Shown here piece after piece: positions 1 to 8,808 of a stretch of DNA of 64,000 nt; the first letter of the stretch is position 1; each line of letters starts with the position of its first letter. Source of the stretch: Spongiibacteraceae bacterium UBA5047. Its GTDB lineage: Bacteria > Pseudomonadota > Gammaproteobacteria > Pseudomonadales > Spongiibacteraceae. Location of the stretch: NCBI GenBank assembly GCA_002415025.1, contig DIBR01000038.1:34429-98428 (forward strand), read 5' to 3'. Made by a program: the position numbers and the translations under genes. The notes beneath the pieces were generated by a model. The model had not been told where the DNA came from. It did no database searches and saw nothing but the letters and a program-made list of their open reading frames with translations.

Positions 1-198
1 TGTTTGCTTCTCCGGCAGGCACTGGGAGTGAGTAGTATCGATATGGATTGGGACGAAATCGAGTTAGATTGGGATAAGGTTGAGGAAGTTCTTGCCGGTG
101 GATGTTGCTGTGCAGATAGCGTATCCCGTGACGGCTGCTCAATGGATCGGTTGCGAAGTTACTATCTGAAGCATCAGCGAGATTCGGCGGGTATTTGA
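1..198 (+). CDS. 3' end of an unrecognised protein, cut by the left edge
   Basis: The reading frame is open to the left edge and stops at 196-198, so this is probably the last 65 or so residues of a gene that starts outside the window. The peptide is acidic near its start (DMDWDEIELDWDKVEEVL), then has a cysteine cluster (GGCCC) and a basic C-terminal end (RSYYLKHQRD). I recognise no family. It could also be a chance frame, because no start or ribosome binding site can be judged here. Confidence 0.3.
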   Translation, partial: CLLLRQALGVSSIDMDWDEIELDWDKVEEVLAGGCCCADSVSRDGCSMDRLRSYYLKHQRDSAGI

Positions 199-363
199 TT
201 TGCTGTACATACTGCTTTATGGATACCTAGGGTATCGGCAATAGCTTTTGTGCTCATGTGTTGTCCGGTTAGCCTGAATGCAACTTCATTGATCCGAATC
301 AAAGACCTCTTAGGGGCTTTATGCAAAATGATTATATCTATTTGCCAATCGAAGGTGCGCGCG
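199..363 (+). promoter_or_regulatory. nirK upstream region
   Basis: This 165-base stretch separates the left-edge frame from the nitrite reductase gene and carries its FNR-type box. A short frame on the opposite strand (377 to 174) has a helix-turn-helix-like stretch (STKAIADTLGIHK). It overlaps the box and the nirK start, has no visible ribosome binding site, and may be a remnant or chance. Confidence 0.4.
289..302 (+). promoter_or_regulatory. FNR/DNR/NnrR-type box upstream of nirK
   Basis: The sequence reads TTGAT-CCGA-ATCAA, a perfect match to the TTGAT-N4-ATCAA palindrome bound by FNR, ANR, DNR and NnrR. Its centre is about 68 bases before the nirK start codon. This predicts activation at low oxygen, with or without nitric oxide sensing. 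I could not fix a -10 box with confidence. Confidence 0.8.
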
Positions 364-1818
364 ATGTCAAGGTTCAACTTAGTTGTGTGTGTTCGGCTTC
401 TCGGTTTTTCTGTTCTTGGGTTGGCATTGACTGCCTGCCAGCGACAAGATCAAACGTCTGTTAAGGCTTGGGTGGCGCCCACACTGGCCCAGATTCAGGG
501 TGAGGAGGTGGCGGTGCTGACGCATCCCCCTGCCGTGCCCCCGTCCATTAAACGCAAGCACCCAACCAAGTTGATTGTGAACCTTGAAGTGCAGGAAAAG
601 GTTGCGCGCATCGCCGATGGTGTTGACTACACTTTCTGGACCTTTGGCGGCACAGTGCCTGGGAGTTTCATTCGCGTAAGACATGGCGATCTGATTGAAT
701 TTCATCTGGCCAATCACCCTGACAGCAAGGTGCCGCATAATATTGATCTACATGCGGTCACGGGGCCGGGCGGTGGTGCTGTTTCCTCTTTCACCCCCCC
801 AGGCAAGGAGACGGTGTTCAGTTTTCAGGCGATGAATCCCGGTCTGTACATCTATCACTGTGCGACGGCGCCCGTTGGCATGCACATTGCCAATGGTATG
901 TATGGCTTAATTCTGGTTGAACCCGAGGAGGGATTGCCAACGGTGGATAGAGAGTATTACGTGGTGCAGGGTGACTTCTATACTCGCGGTGCCTATGGCG
1001 ACCCCGGCCTTCAGCCGTTTGATATGGACAAGGCGCTAAAAGAACAGCCCGACTATGTGTTGTTCAATGGCTCGGTTGGTGCGCTAACCGGTGATAAATC
1101 CTTGGCAGCTAAAAAGGGCGAAACCATACGCCTCTATGTGGGTAATGGTGGTCCGAATTTGGTGAGTTCCTTTCATGTGATCGGTGAGATATTTGATACC
1201 GTCCACATTGAAGGCGGCACCGCCCTCAATCACAACGTGCAGACAACGCTGGTGCCTGCTGGCGGCGCAGCCATCATTGAGTTCAAAGTGGATGTTCCCG
1301 GCGAGCTGATTATCGTTGATCATTCCATTTTCCGTGCATTCAATAAGGGTGCGCTGGGTAAGATCGACGTACAGGGCAGCGAGGAGGCAATTGTCTATTC
1401 CGGCAAACAGCGTGAGACGGTTTACCTTGCCGAGGGCAGCACCTCCCAGTCCATGCCTGAAGAGGAGCCGCTTGAAAAACTGGTGCTGACGGCTGCGCAG
1501 AGAATCGAGCAGGGCGAGCGTGTCTATAAAAGCAACTGCGCGGCCTGCCACATGCCGGACGGTAGTGGTATTCCAAATGCATTTCCGCCGGTTGCTGCTT
1601 CGGATTACATGAATGCCGATGTGAAGCGCGCCATTCTCACCGTTGCCAAAGGGCTGGAGGGTGAAATCCAAGTGAATGGCAAGACCTATAACAACGTGAT
1701 GCCGCGTCTTAATCTGTCGCAGGACGACATCGCTAGCGTGCTCTCGTTCCTCTACAGCACATGGGGTAACAATGGCACGGAAGTGACGCCGGAAATGGTC
1801 AGGAATGCGCTGCAATAG
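364..1818 (+). CDS. nirK: copper nitrite reductase with C-terminal cytochrome c domain (NirK/AniA type)
   Basis: This enzyme reduces nitrite to nitric oxide in the periplasm. The 484-residue protein starts with a lipoprotein-type signal (LGLALTACQ). Two cupredoxin domains follow. The type 1 and type 2 copper ligands are visible in PHNIDLHAVTG near residue 124, YHCATAPVGMHIANGM near residue 166, and the SFHVIGE histidine of domain two. A class I cytochrome c domain closes the protein, with CAACH near residue 390 and a candidate Met ligand in NNVMPRL. Such heme-tailed NirKs can take electrons directly from c-type cytochromes. The start at 364 was chosen because it opens the signal peptide; the in-frame ATG at 250 would put the FNR box inside the gene. 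It overlaps the next gene by 14 bases. Confidence 0.93.
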   Translation: MSRFNLVVCVRLLGFSVLGLALTACQRQDQTSVKAWVAPTLAQIQGEEVAVLTHPPAVPPSIKRKHPTKLIVNLEVQEKVARIADGVDYTFWTFGGTVPGSFIRVRHGDLIEFHLANHPDSKVPHNIDLHAVTGPGGGAVSSFTPPGKETVFSFQAMNPGLYIYHCATAPVGMHIANGMYGLILVEPEEGLPTVDREYYVVQGDFYTRGAYGDPGLQPFDMDKALKEQPDYVLFNGSVGALTGDKSLAAKKGETIRLYVGNGGPNLVSSFHVIGEIFDTVHIEGGTALNHNVQTTLVPAGGAAIIEFKVDVPGELIIVDHSIFRAFNKGALGKIDVQGSEEAIVYSGKQRETVYLAEGSTSQSMPEEEPLEKLVLTAAQRIEQGERVYKSNCAACHMPDGSGIPNAFPPVAASDYMNADVKRAILTVAKGLEGEIQVNGKTYNNVMPRLNLSQDDIASVLSFLYSTWGNNGTEVTPEMVRNALQ

Positions 1819-2632
1819 AACTGCAGTCATCGCTGTTGTTGTGATGTTGGCAATCAGTTTGCCGGTTTCAGCACAACCTGCTACGACCTTACCGGATGCT
1901 GAAGCAATGATCGTTATTGCTGGTGGTGAGTATGTGCCCCTGTATGGAGATCGTGAGGTGCCGGTTCAGGTTGCGCCGTTTCGACTGGATGTCTATCCCG
2001 TCACCAACGATGAGTTTCTTACTTTTGTGCGTGATCATGCGCAATGGCGCAGACAGCATGTACCGCCGCTGTTTGCAGACCAGACCTATTTGAGTCATTG
2101 GCAGGATGTTCTTGATCCGGGCGGGCTTGCTCCCGCTGACGCACCGGTGAGCAACGTCAGCTGGTTTGCAGCAAAAGCCTACTGCCAGGCAAAAGCCAAG
2201 CGCTTGCCAACACTGGATGAATGGGAGTTTGCTGCCCGCGCCAATGAATATGAAGCCTCGGCTGCAGACGAGAATGCTTTCAATAAGGTGATTCTCAGCT
2301 GGTATGGCAAGCCTGCCCGCCTGCCGCTACCGAATGTGGGTCACAGCTTCATAAATGTTTGGGGTGTATGGGATATGCATGGTCTGATCTGGGAATGGGT
2401 GATGGATTTCAATTCGGTGATGATGACTGGTGAATCCCGCAAGGATGCCAGTGGGCTGGACGGCCAGTTATTCTGTGCTGCCGGGGCGATAGGGTCGGCT
2501 GACCCCAATGATTATGCAGCTTTTATGCGTTACGCCATGCGCGGTAGCGTGAAGGCGAGTTATACCGGTCAGAACATGGGGTTTCGTTGTGCGCAGGATA
2601 TGGACGAGGGAATCCTTGGGGGTTCGCCATGA
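1805..2632 (+). CDS. nirV: NirV-like formylglycine-generating-enzyme family protein
   Basis: This 275-residue protein has an N-terminal signal peptide (AVVVMLAISLPVSAQP), so it acts outside the cytoplasm. The rest is an FGE-sulfatase/SUMF1 fold, shown by FRLDVYPVTNDEFL, PVSNVSWFAAKAYC, KRLPTLDEWEFAAR, GLIWEWVMDF and the final GFRCA. Genes of this family are called nirV when they follow nirK. Their function is unsettled; a role in maturing or supporting nitrite reductase is inferred from co-occurrence. It overlaps nirK by 14 bases and the next gene by 4, so the three genes are translationally coupled. Confidence 0.85.
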   Translation: MRCNRTAVIAVVVMLAISLPVSAQPATTLPDAEAMIVIAGGEYVPLYGDREVPVQVAPFRLDVYPVTNDEFLTFVRDHAQWRRQHVPPLFADQTYLSHWQDVLDPGGLAPADAPVSNVSWFAAKAYCQAKAKRLPTLDEWEFAARANEYEASAADENAFNKVILSWYGKPARLPLPNVGHSFINVWGVWDMHGLIWEWVMDFNSVMMTGESRKDASGLDGQLFCAAGAIGSADPNDYAAFMRYAMRGSVKASYTGQNMGFRCAQDMDEGILGGSP

Positions 2633-3297
2633 ATTGTCGTGTTAAAAGCATAGTGGGGCTTGCGCTAGTTCTGGCTTTGCTGTCGTCCTGCTCCGGGGGC
2701 GAGCATGACACAGACAAGCAGTCTGAGTCAGCGCATTCACAACATGAGTCTATGCAGATGTCGTCCGCTGGAGCATTGAGTGGACAATCGGTGTATCAGC
2801 TCAATTCCGCCTGGACGAATCAGCAGGGTGAACAAATTACGCTGAACAGTTTTGCTGGCAAGGTTGTGGTGCTGGCCATGGTCTATACGCATTGCGACTA
2901 TGCCTGCCCGCGGATTATTGCCGACATGCGCTTGATCCGTGAAGCGCTGAAAAACAAGGCCGGACAAATCAGTTTTGTGCTGGTCTCCATCGATACCAAG
3001 CGCGATACCGTAGAGCGTTTAAAGCGTTTTGGCGAAGAGACGGGGCTTACCAAGCAGGGCTGGACCTTGCTGCGTGGAGGAGACGCCGATATTCGCGAAC
3101 TGGCCGCTGTATTCGGTGTGCAGTATCGGCAGACATCAGATACGGACTTCGCCCATTCCAACATCATCACTGTATTGGATCAGCAGGGCGAGATCCGGCA
3201 TCAGCAGGAAGGCTTGGGGCTCAGATCTGATGCTACGGTTACTGCGACCAGGAAATTGTTATGTTATAGCCATAATGGCAGAACGATAAACTGTTGA
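2629..3297 (+). CDS. SCO1/SenC-type copper chaperone lipoprotein
   Basis: This 222-residue Sco-family protein is a thioredoxin-fold copper carrier tethered by a lipobox (LALLSSCSG). It keeps the copper-binding CxxxC (THCDYACPR) and the distal histidine (DFAHSNIITVLD). Sco proteins deliver copper to, or reduce, copper sites of enzymes. Here the partner is most likely the upstream nitrite reductase, since the oxidase further along is a quinol oxidase without a CuA site. The start at 2629 overlaps the nirV stop as ATGA and opens directly into the signal peptide. An upstream in-frame ATG at 2587 is inside nirV and less likely. Confidence 0.88.
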   Translation: MNCRVKSIVGLALVLALLSSCSGGEHDTDKQSESAHSQHESMQMSSAGALSGQSVYQLNSAWTNQQGEQITLNSFAGKVVVLAMVYTHCDYACPRIIADMRLIREALKNKAGQISFVLVSIDTKRDTVERLKRFGEETGLTKQGWTLLRGGDADIRELAAVFGVQYRQTSDTDFAHSNIITVLDQQGEIRHQQEGLGLRSDATVTATRKLLCYSHNGRTINC

Positions 3298-3789
3298 ATG
3301 GTGGCAAACACAATCCGTGAATCTACTCTAGCGGGCCTGAGCTTTGGTCTTGCCTCGGGCGTTATCACTACGTTTGGGCTGCTGGTAGGGCTGGCTGCGG
3401 GCACTGAGTCACGTTTGGCGGTCATTTGGCGGCGTAATTGCCATTTCTTTGGCTGACGCCATGTCAGATGCCCTCGGCGTACATATTTCCGAAGAGTCCC
3501 GCAGTGACTACTCTACATCAGCGCTGTGGGTTGCCACGCTGGCGACCTTCTTTTCCAAGGCTGTGGTATCGCTGACCTTCCTTGTGCCCATTCTCATGCT
3601 GTCACTGGATAGAACTGTGATTGCTTCGATTATCTGGGCCTGTCATTGGTCTGCCTGTTAAGTGCCTGGATCGGTCGACGCAATAAGGAGTCCGTGATCA
3701 ACGCGGTTGCAGAGCATGTGCTCATTGCAGTAGTGGTTATTATTGCCACCCATATGCTGGGGCTATGGGTGGGGCGCACATTCGCATAA
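3298..3789 (+). pseudogene. VIT/CCC1-like iron/manganese transporter, two frameshifts
   Basis: The frame opens with an ATG directly after the sco stop (TGAATG) and reads FGLASGVITTFGLLVGLAAGTES. It then shifts near 3417-3440 into the frame that encodes GGVIAISLADAMSDALGVH and ESRSDYSTSALWVATLATFF. It shifts back near 3640 into the frame that encodes GLSLVCLLSAWIGRR and ends at 3787-3789. The joined product has the membrane segments and the SLADAMSDALG-type motif of VIT1/CCC1 transporters. The two indels compensate each other. Either the gene is decayed or the assembly has two errors. It looks like the fourth gene of the nirK operon. Confidence 0.65.
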
Positions 3790-3823
3790 ACGCTGCGCTT
3801 GTAATAAATGCGCTGCTGACACC

Positions 3824-4267
3824 TTAAGTGTCGCCACCTCTGTTATTCCAGGCTAGTAGTCGATTCATCGCCAGAAAGGTAAATGAGGCAGACCAGGTAA
3901 TTAACATGAAGCCGTTCAATGTCTCTATGCCGGTGATAAAGCGGATGTGGCCAACTGGGTAGATGTCTCCCAGGCCGAGGGAGGTATATACAACGGTCGA
4001 GTAGTAGAGATAGCTCATAGGGTCATCAGCATGAATACCTTCTAAAACACCTAACTCTAATGATTCAATGGCCAAGTAATAAGCAAGGGAATATAAGCCG
4101 ATTTCTAATAGATGAATTACAAAAATCACCAGAATAATGACCATCATCTGATTATATGTGCTGAGCTTAAGGCCTGGGGTATGCGTCGCCAGCGTCGTAA
4201 ATACACGATAGTGCAATGCAAAGGTAAGTATCACCAGCACAAGCGCCAAAAAAATTGCGGTGATCAT
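3824..4267 (-). CDS. small two-helix ion channel with K+-channel-like pore
   Basis: The 147-residue protein starts with a hydrophobic segment (MITAIFLALVLVILTF). It has a second one near residues 42-65, then a re-entrant pore with TSLGLGDIYP, which resembles the selectivity filter TVGYGD of potassium channels, followed by a last helix (FMLITWSASFTFLAM). The filter is LGLGD, as in several bacterial ion channel 2 family members, so cation selectivity is not certain. It lies just downstream of cusA on the same strand. The start at 4267 avoids overlap with cusA; the in-frame start at 4324 would overlap it by 41 bases. Confidence 0.7.
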   Translation of the reverse strand: MITAIFLALVLVILTFALHYRVFTTLATHTPGLKLSTYNQMMVIILVIFVIHLLEIGLYSLAYYLAIESLELGVLEGIHADDPMSYLYYSTVVYTSLGLGDIYPVGHIRFITGIETLNGFMLITWSASFTFLAMNRLLAWNNRGGDT

Positions 4268-4283
4268 GGTTTGTCTTTCCCGA

Positions 4284-7200
4284 TTATGCCGCTTGGCGGC
4301 GGCGTTCCTGAAACTCCAATACAAAGCTGTATATCACGGGTAGCACCAGAAGATTGAGTATCAGCACCGTCGACATGCCTCCGAGCATGGGCGCGGCAAT
4401 GCGGTGGGTGACATCCGAGCCGGTGGCGCTGCTCAGCATGATCGGTATTAAACCGGCCATGGTAGACAGGGCCGTCATCGCGATGGGTCGTACCCGCTGG
4501 GAAGTGGCAAACAACACGGCGCTTTTGACTTCGTCGACAGTCAGCACCTGGGTGCTTGCAGCGCGGCGCTTGGTCAGTTCGGTGTCAATAAAACTCAGTA
4601 CCAGCACGCCGATTTCAGCGGCCATGCCCGCCAAGGCGATAAACCCGACCGCGACGGCAACCGATATATTGTAGTTAGTGAAATAGATCAGCCAGATGCC
4701 GCCGACCAGACTGAAGGGAATGGCCATCATCACCACCAGCGGTTCTATGATGTTGCGGAAGTTGAAGTACAGGAGCAGAAAAATAATCATGAGGGTAACG
4801 GGTACGACAATGCGTAATCTTTTTGCCGCCCGTTCCATGTATTCGAATTGACCTGACCAGCTGACGGTATAGCCGGCGGGCACTTCCACCTGATCAGCTA
4901 GGACCGTTTTGGCCTTGGCAACAAAGCCGCCAATATCCGTGGTTGAGATGTCGACATAGATCCACGCATTAGGCCGCGCATCTTCGCTTTTTATGACGGG
5001 TGGACCACGCTGATAATTAATTTCTGCGACCATTGCCAAGGGTATCTGGGTGCCAGTGGGCGTGGAAATCAGAACCCGTTTCAGTGTTTCTAGATCAGTG
5101 CGCAACTCCCGAGGGTAGCGCAAATTGACCGGGTAGCGTTCTAGTCCTTCAACGGTTTCAGTGACATTCATGCCGCCGATGGCGGTCTGGATAACGTCCT
5201 GCACGGCACCGGTGGTTAGTCCATAGCGGGCAGCATCTTCACGATTGATGTCGAAGTCGAGGTAATACCCGCCTACCGCCCGGTCACCAAAGGCCGAGGT
5301 GGTTTCCGGCAGGGTTTTCATCGCCTGTTCAATGTCGCCGGAAACTTTCTGAAGCACATTCAGGTCCGGGCCAGACACCTTGATGCCTACCGGGGTCTTG
5401 ATGCCGGTGGATAACATGTCGATGCGTGTCTTGATCGGCATGGTCCAGGCGTTAGCAACACCGGGAAAGCGGATGGCATTATCCATTTCGCTCATTAATT
5501 CCCGCGTGGTTTTATCCGGATTCGGCCAGTCCTTTTTTTGTTTAAGACGGACGGTGGTTTCCAGCATGGAGAGTGGAGCGGCATCAGTGGCGCTTTCGGC
5601 ACGGCCTATTTTGCCAAAGACATGGTGAACTTCGGGAAAGGTGTAGAGGATTTTGTCGGTTTGCTGCAGCAGTTCTTTAGCCTTGGTAATGGATATGCCG
5701 GGGAAGGTGGTAGGCATATACAAAATGTCACCCTCATCCAATGGCGGCATGAACTCGCTGCCCAGTTTGGAATAGGGGTAAGCAGTGACTGCCAATAACA
5801 CCAGCGCCAATACCAACGTCATGCCACGCCAGCGCAAGGCCAATTTCAAGCTTGGCGTATGCAACTTGTGCAGGAGCTTGTTTAGGGGGTTCTTGTGTTC
5901 GGCAATAATTTTCCCCCGCAACAGATAGCCCATCATGACCGGCACTAGGGTGATGGCGAGAATGGCGGAGGCGGCCATCGCATAAGTCGCAGTAAAGGCC
6001 AAGGGGCTGAACAGTCGTCCCTCTTGGGCCTGCATGGTGAATATCGGCAGAAAGGACACCGTGATGACCAGCAGTGAAAAGAAGAGTGCGGGCCCGACTT
6101 CACGGCTTGATTCGCCTATGGTCTGCCAGTGTTCATCTTTGCTGAGTGGACTACCTTTTTCCTCCGCCGCCACAGCTAGACGGCTATGGGCGTTTTCTAC
6201 CATCACAATGGCGCCATCGACCATGGTGCCGATGGTGATGGCAATGCCGCCGAGTGACATGATGTTGGCGTTGAGTCCTTGAAAGCGCATCACAATAAAC
6301 GCCATGAGGATTCCCAACGGCAGAGTGATAATAGCGACGAAGGCAGAACGTGCATGTAACAGAAACAGAACAACTACTAGGCTGACAATCACCAGTTCCT
6401 GTAAAAGTGACTCTGTGAGGCTAGCCACGGCGCGCTCTATAAGATCACCACGGTCATACACAGGCACAATTTCTACGCCTTCAGGCAGGCCGATTTTCAA
6501 CTCATCGAGTGTCTCTCTCACGGCCTGAATCGTCGCCAGCGCGTTCTCGCCAAAGCGCATAATGACCACGCCGCCAGCGACCTCACCCTCGCCGTTGAGT
6601 TCTACGATGCCACGTCGTAACTCGGGGCCAATATGCACATGGGCAACATCTTGCAGGCGTATAGGGGTGCCATTGTTATCGACCGCTACCGGAATGCTAT
6701 TCAGGTCATCAATCGATTGTATATAACCCAAACCCCGCACCATGTACTCGGTTTCCGACATTTCCACCAGACGCCCGCCGACGTCCTTGTTGGATTCCTT
6801 GATCGCCACTTTAATTTTGTTTAACGGGATGTTGTAGCGAAGCAGGGCATTGGGGTCGACTTCAACCTGGTACTGCTTTACATAGCCGCCAACCGAGGCA
6901 ACCTCGGCCACTCCCGCGACGGTTTGCAGCGGATAACGCAAATACCAGTCCTGCAAAGAGCGTAGTTGCGCCAGGTCGTGCTTGCCGGTTTTATCGACCA
7001 GAGCATATTCGTATACCCAGCCGACGCCGGTGGCGTCTGGGCCCAGGGTTGGCGTAATGCCTTTGGGTAGGCGGCCGCTGACGTAGTTCAGGGATTCGAG
7101 CACACGCGAGCGTGCCCAGTACATGTCGGTGTTGTCTTCAAAGATGATGTAGACAAAAGACAATCCGAAAAATGAATAGCCACGCACCACCTTCGTTTTA

Positions 7201-7430
7201 GGCACCGCCAACATCGATGTGGTCAGGGGGTAGGTGACCTGATCTTCAACAACCTGTGGCGACTGGCCGGGGAATTCAGTAAAGATAATGACCTGCACAT
7301 CGGACAAATCAGGAATGGCATCCAGAGGGGCATTTTTGTAGGCGTACAGTCCGGTCAGGGTAATGATCGCGGTCGCGATCAGCACCATAAAACGATCACG
7401 CAAAGACAGGTTGATAATGGCATTAATCAT
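4284..7430 (-). CDS. cusA: CusA-type heavy-metal RND efflux pump
   Basis: The 1048-residue inner-membrane RND transporter couples proton influx to export of Cu(I)/Ag(I) across the envelope. The proton relay acid is in the fourth helix (TMVDGAIVMVEN, near residue 403). Two of the three metal-binding methionines known from E. coli CusA have clear counterparts (ILYMPTTF near 565 and RIDMLSTGIK near 671). The third position is less clear (TRELMSEMD). The RIDMLSTGIK stretch favours the Cus over the Czc branch. The start at 7430 overlaps cusB by 8 bases and opens with MINAIINLSLRDRF, the usual N terminus. Confidence 0.92.
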   Translation of the reverse strand: MINAIINLSLRDRFMVLIATAIITLTGLYAYKNAPLDAIPDLSDVQVIIFTEFPGQSPQVVEDQVTYPLTTSMLAVPKTKVVRGYSFFGLSFVYIIFEDNTDMYWARSRVLESLNYVSGRLPKGITPTLGPDATGVGWVYEYALVDKTGKHDLAQLRSLQDWYLRYPLQTVAGVAEVASVGGYVKQYQVEVDPNALLRYNIPLNKIKVAIKESNKDVGGRLVEMSETEYMVRGLGYIQSIDDLNSIPVAVDNNGTPIRLQDVAHVHIGPELRRGIVELNGEGEVAGGVVIMRFGENALATIQAVRETLDELKIGLPEGVEIVPVYDRGDLIERAVASLTESLLQELVIVSLVVVLFLLHARSAFVAIITLPLGILMAFIVMRFQGLNANIMSLGGIAITIGTMVDGAIVMVENAHSRLAVAAEEKGSPLSKDEHWQTIGESSREVGPALFFSLLVITVSFLPIFTMQAQEGRLFSPLAFTATYAMAASAILAITLVPVMMGYLLRGKIIAEHKNPLNKLLHKLHTPSLKLALRWRGMTLVLALVLLAVTAYPYSKLGSEFMPPLDEGDILYMPTTFPGISITKAKELLQQTDKILYTFPEVHHVFGKIGRAESATDAAPLSMLETTVRLKQKKDWPNPDKTTRELMSEMDNAIRFPGVANAWTMPIKTRIDMLSTGIKTPVGIKVSGPDLNVLQKVSGDIEQAMKTLPETTSAFGDRAVGGYYLDFDINREDAARYGLTTGAVQDVIQTAIGGMNVTETVEGLERYPVNLRYPRELRTDLETLKRVLISTPTGTQIPLAMVAEINYQRGPPVIKSEDARPNAWIYVDISTTDIGGFVAKAKTVLADQVEVPAGYTVSWSGQFEYMERAAKRLRIVVPVTLMIIFLLLYFNFRNIIEPLVVMMAIPFSLVGGIWLIYFTNYNISVAVAVGFIALAGMAAEIGVLVLSFIDTELTKRRAASTQVLTVDEVKSAVLFATSQRVRPIAMTALSTMAGLIPIMLSSATGSDVTHRIAAPMLGGMSTVLILNLLVLPVIYSFVLEFQERRRQAA

Positions 7431-8808
7431 GCGGGTGGGCCTCTGGTACCGTTGCGCCGGCACCGGCAGAATGTTCATAGTCCTTCACGGTTTTAGTCTG
7501 CACCCCACCGGCTGAGGCGGGGCTGGTTTCCCTATTTTTAAGACCCTCCATCATCTTGGAGGTGGCTTCACGCAATTTGGATTCTGAGTCCACTAGGAAT
7601 TGCGCCGAAGTGACGATTTTCTCGCCAGCGTCAATACCCTCCTGTACCACCACTTTTCCTTTGGACTCAAAGCCGAGCTTGACCACCCTCGGTTCGAATT
7701 TTCCCGGCTCCCGCAGCACAAACACTTGGGTTCGATCACCGGTACGAATGACGGCTTCGGCGGGGATGACCACCACATCCAGTCGCGTATCGGAGTTGAT
7801 GCTGACTTGCGCTAACATGTCGGGACGGAGTAATAATTCGGGGTTATCAACCACTATGCGTACCTTGGTGGTTCTGGTGTTGGCTTGGGCGTAAGGGTAG
7901 ATGTAAGCCAGTTTCCCCGTGAATGTTCTGCCGGGTACACTGGCCAGTGTCATCTTGACCTCATCGCCGACCTTGATCCAGGGCACCTCATATTCGTAGA
8001 TGTCGGCGTACACCCATACCTGATCGAGACTGACCAGCATGTAAAGCTCGGTGTTGGGCATCACATACTGACCCTGACGGGCACCAATACGAATGACTGT
8101 GCCCGCTACGGGCGAGTGAATGTGCAGAAATTTACTGACTTTGTGTGTTTTTTCTAGATCACGAATTTGGTGTTCTGGCACATCAAACATCTGCAAGCGT
8201 TGTCGTGTGCTATTGACCAGTTCCTGAGCGCCGCGGCGAATATCCTCAAAAGGGCTGTTGCCCTGGGCCTTCAGATTGTTGAGTGCCAGCAGGTATTCCT
8301 GCTGCGTCGAAACCAGTTTGGGCGAATAAATACTCAACAGGATGGCATCGTTTTCGACGGCTTCTCCGGTTTTATCAACTCGCACTTCATCTATCCAGCC
8401 CTCCACTTTGGGGTGTATGCGGACCATACTCTCTTCATTGAAGTCGATGCGTCCGACCGCACGAATCGCACGGCTCATGGACGTGCGCTCGGCAACCGCA
8501 GTCCGTACTCCCATGTTCTGTACCATCACAGGGTCAATCTTTACGGTACCGGCGCTATCGGTTTTGTTGTCAGCCGCGTCCGCATAGACCGGCACATAGT
8601 CCATGCCCATGGCATCCTTGGCCGGTGTCGGAGAGGTGACGGTCGGGTTCATAGGGCTGCGGTAAAAAAGCAGTTCTCTGGCATCGTCGCCTTTTTCAGC
8701 CCCTGCTTGTGCCGCATGCTGAATGCCAGTATTGCCCGCTAGCCAGTAGCCGCCACCCAGCCCAAGACCCAGCATGAGCAGGCCGGTAATTACCGTAGAT
8801 TTATTCAT
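7423..8808 (-). CDS. cusB: CusB-type periplasmic adaptor
   Basis: The 461-residue membrane fusion protein joins CusA to the outer-membrane channel and also binds metal. After an N-terminal anchor it carries a heavy-metal-binding motif (YRSPMNPTVTSP...AMGMDYVPVY) near residues 45-75. It then has the hairpin, lipoyl-like (VAGTVIRIGARQGQYV) and beta-barrel domains. The C terminus is His-rich (EHSAGAGATVPEAHPHD). The start at 8808 overlaps the cusC stop by 8 bases and has AAGGA upstream. Confidence 0.92.
   Translation of the reverse strand: MNKSTVITGLLMLGLGLGGGYWLAGNTGIQHAAQAGAEKGDDARELLFYRSPMNPTVTSPTPAKDAMGMDYVPVYADAADNKTDSAGTVKIDPVMVQNMGVRTAVAERTSMSRAIRAVGRIDFNEESMVRIHPKVEGWIDEVRVDKTGEAVENDAILLSIYSPKLVSTQQEYLLALNNLKAQGNSPFEDIRRGAQELVNSTRQRLQMFDVPEHQIRDLEKTHKVSKFLHIHSPVAGTVIRIGARQGQYVMPNTELYMLVSLDQVWVYADIYEYEVPWIKVGDEVKMTLASVPGRTFTGKLAYIYPYAQANTRTTKVRIVVDNPELLLRPDMLAQVSINSDTRLDVVVIPAEAVIRTGDRTQVFVLREPGKFEPRVVKLGFESKGKVVVQEGIDAGEKIVTSAQFLVDSESKLREATSKMMEGLKNRETSPASAGGVQTKTVKDYEHSAGAGATVPEAHPHD

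Noticed and set aside
250..363. N-terminal extension of nirK
   Set aside because: It would place the FNR box inside the coding region and bury the signal peptide.
174..377. Minus-strand 67-codon frame with an HTH-like stretch
   Set aside because: It overlaps the FNR box and nirK start, has no ribosome site, and the similarity to transposase HTHs is too short to call.
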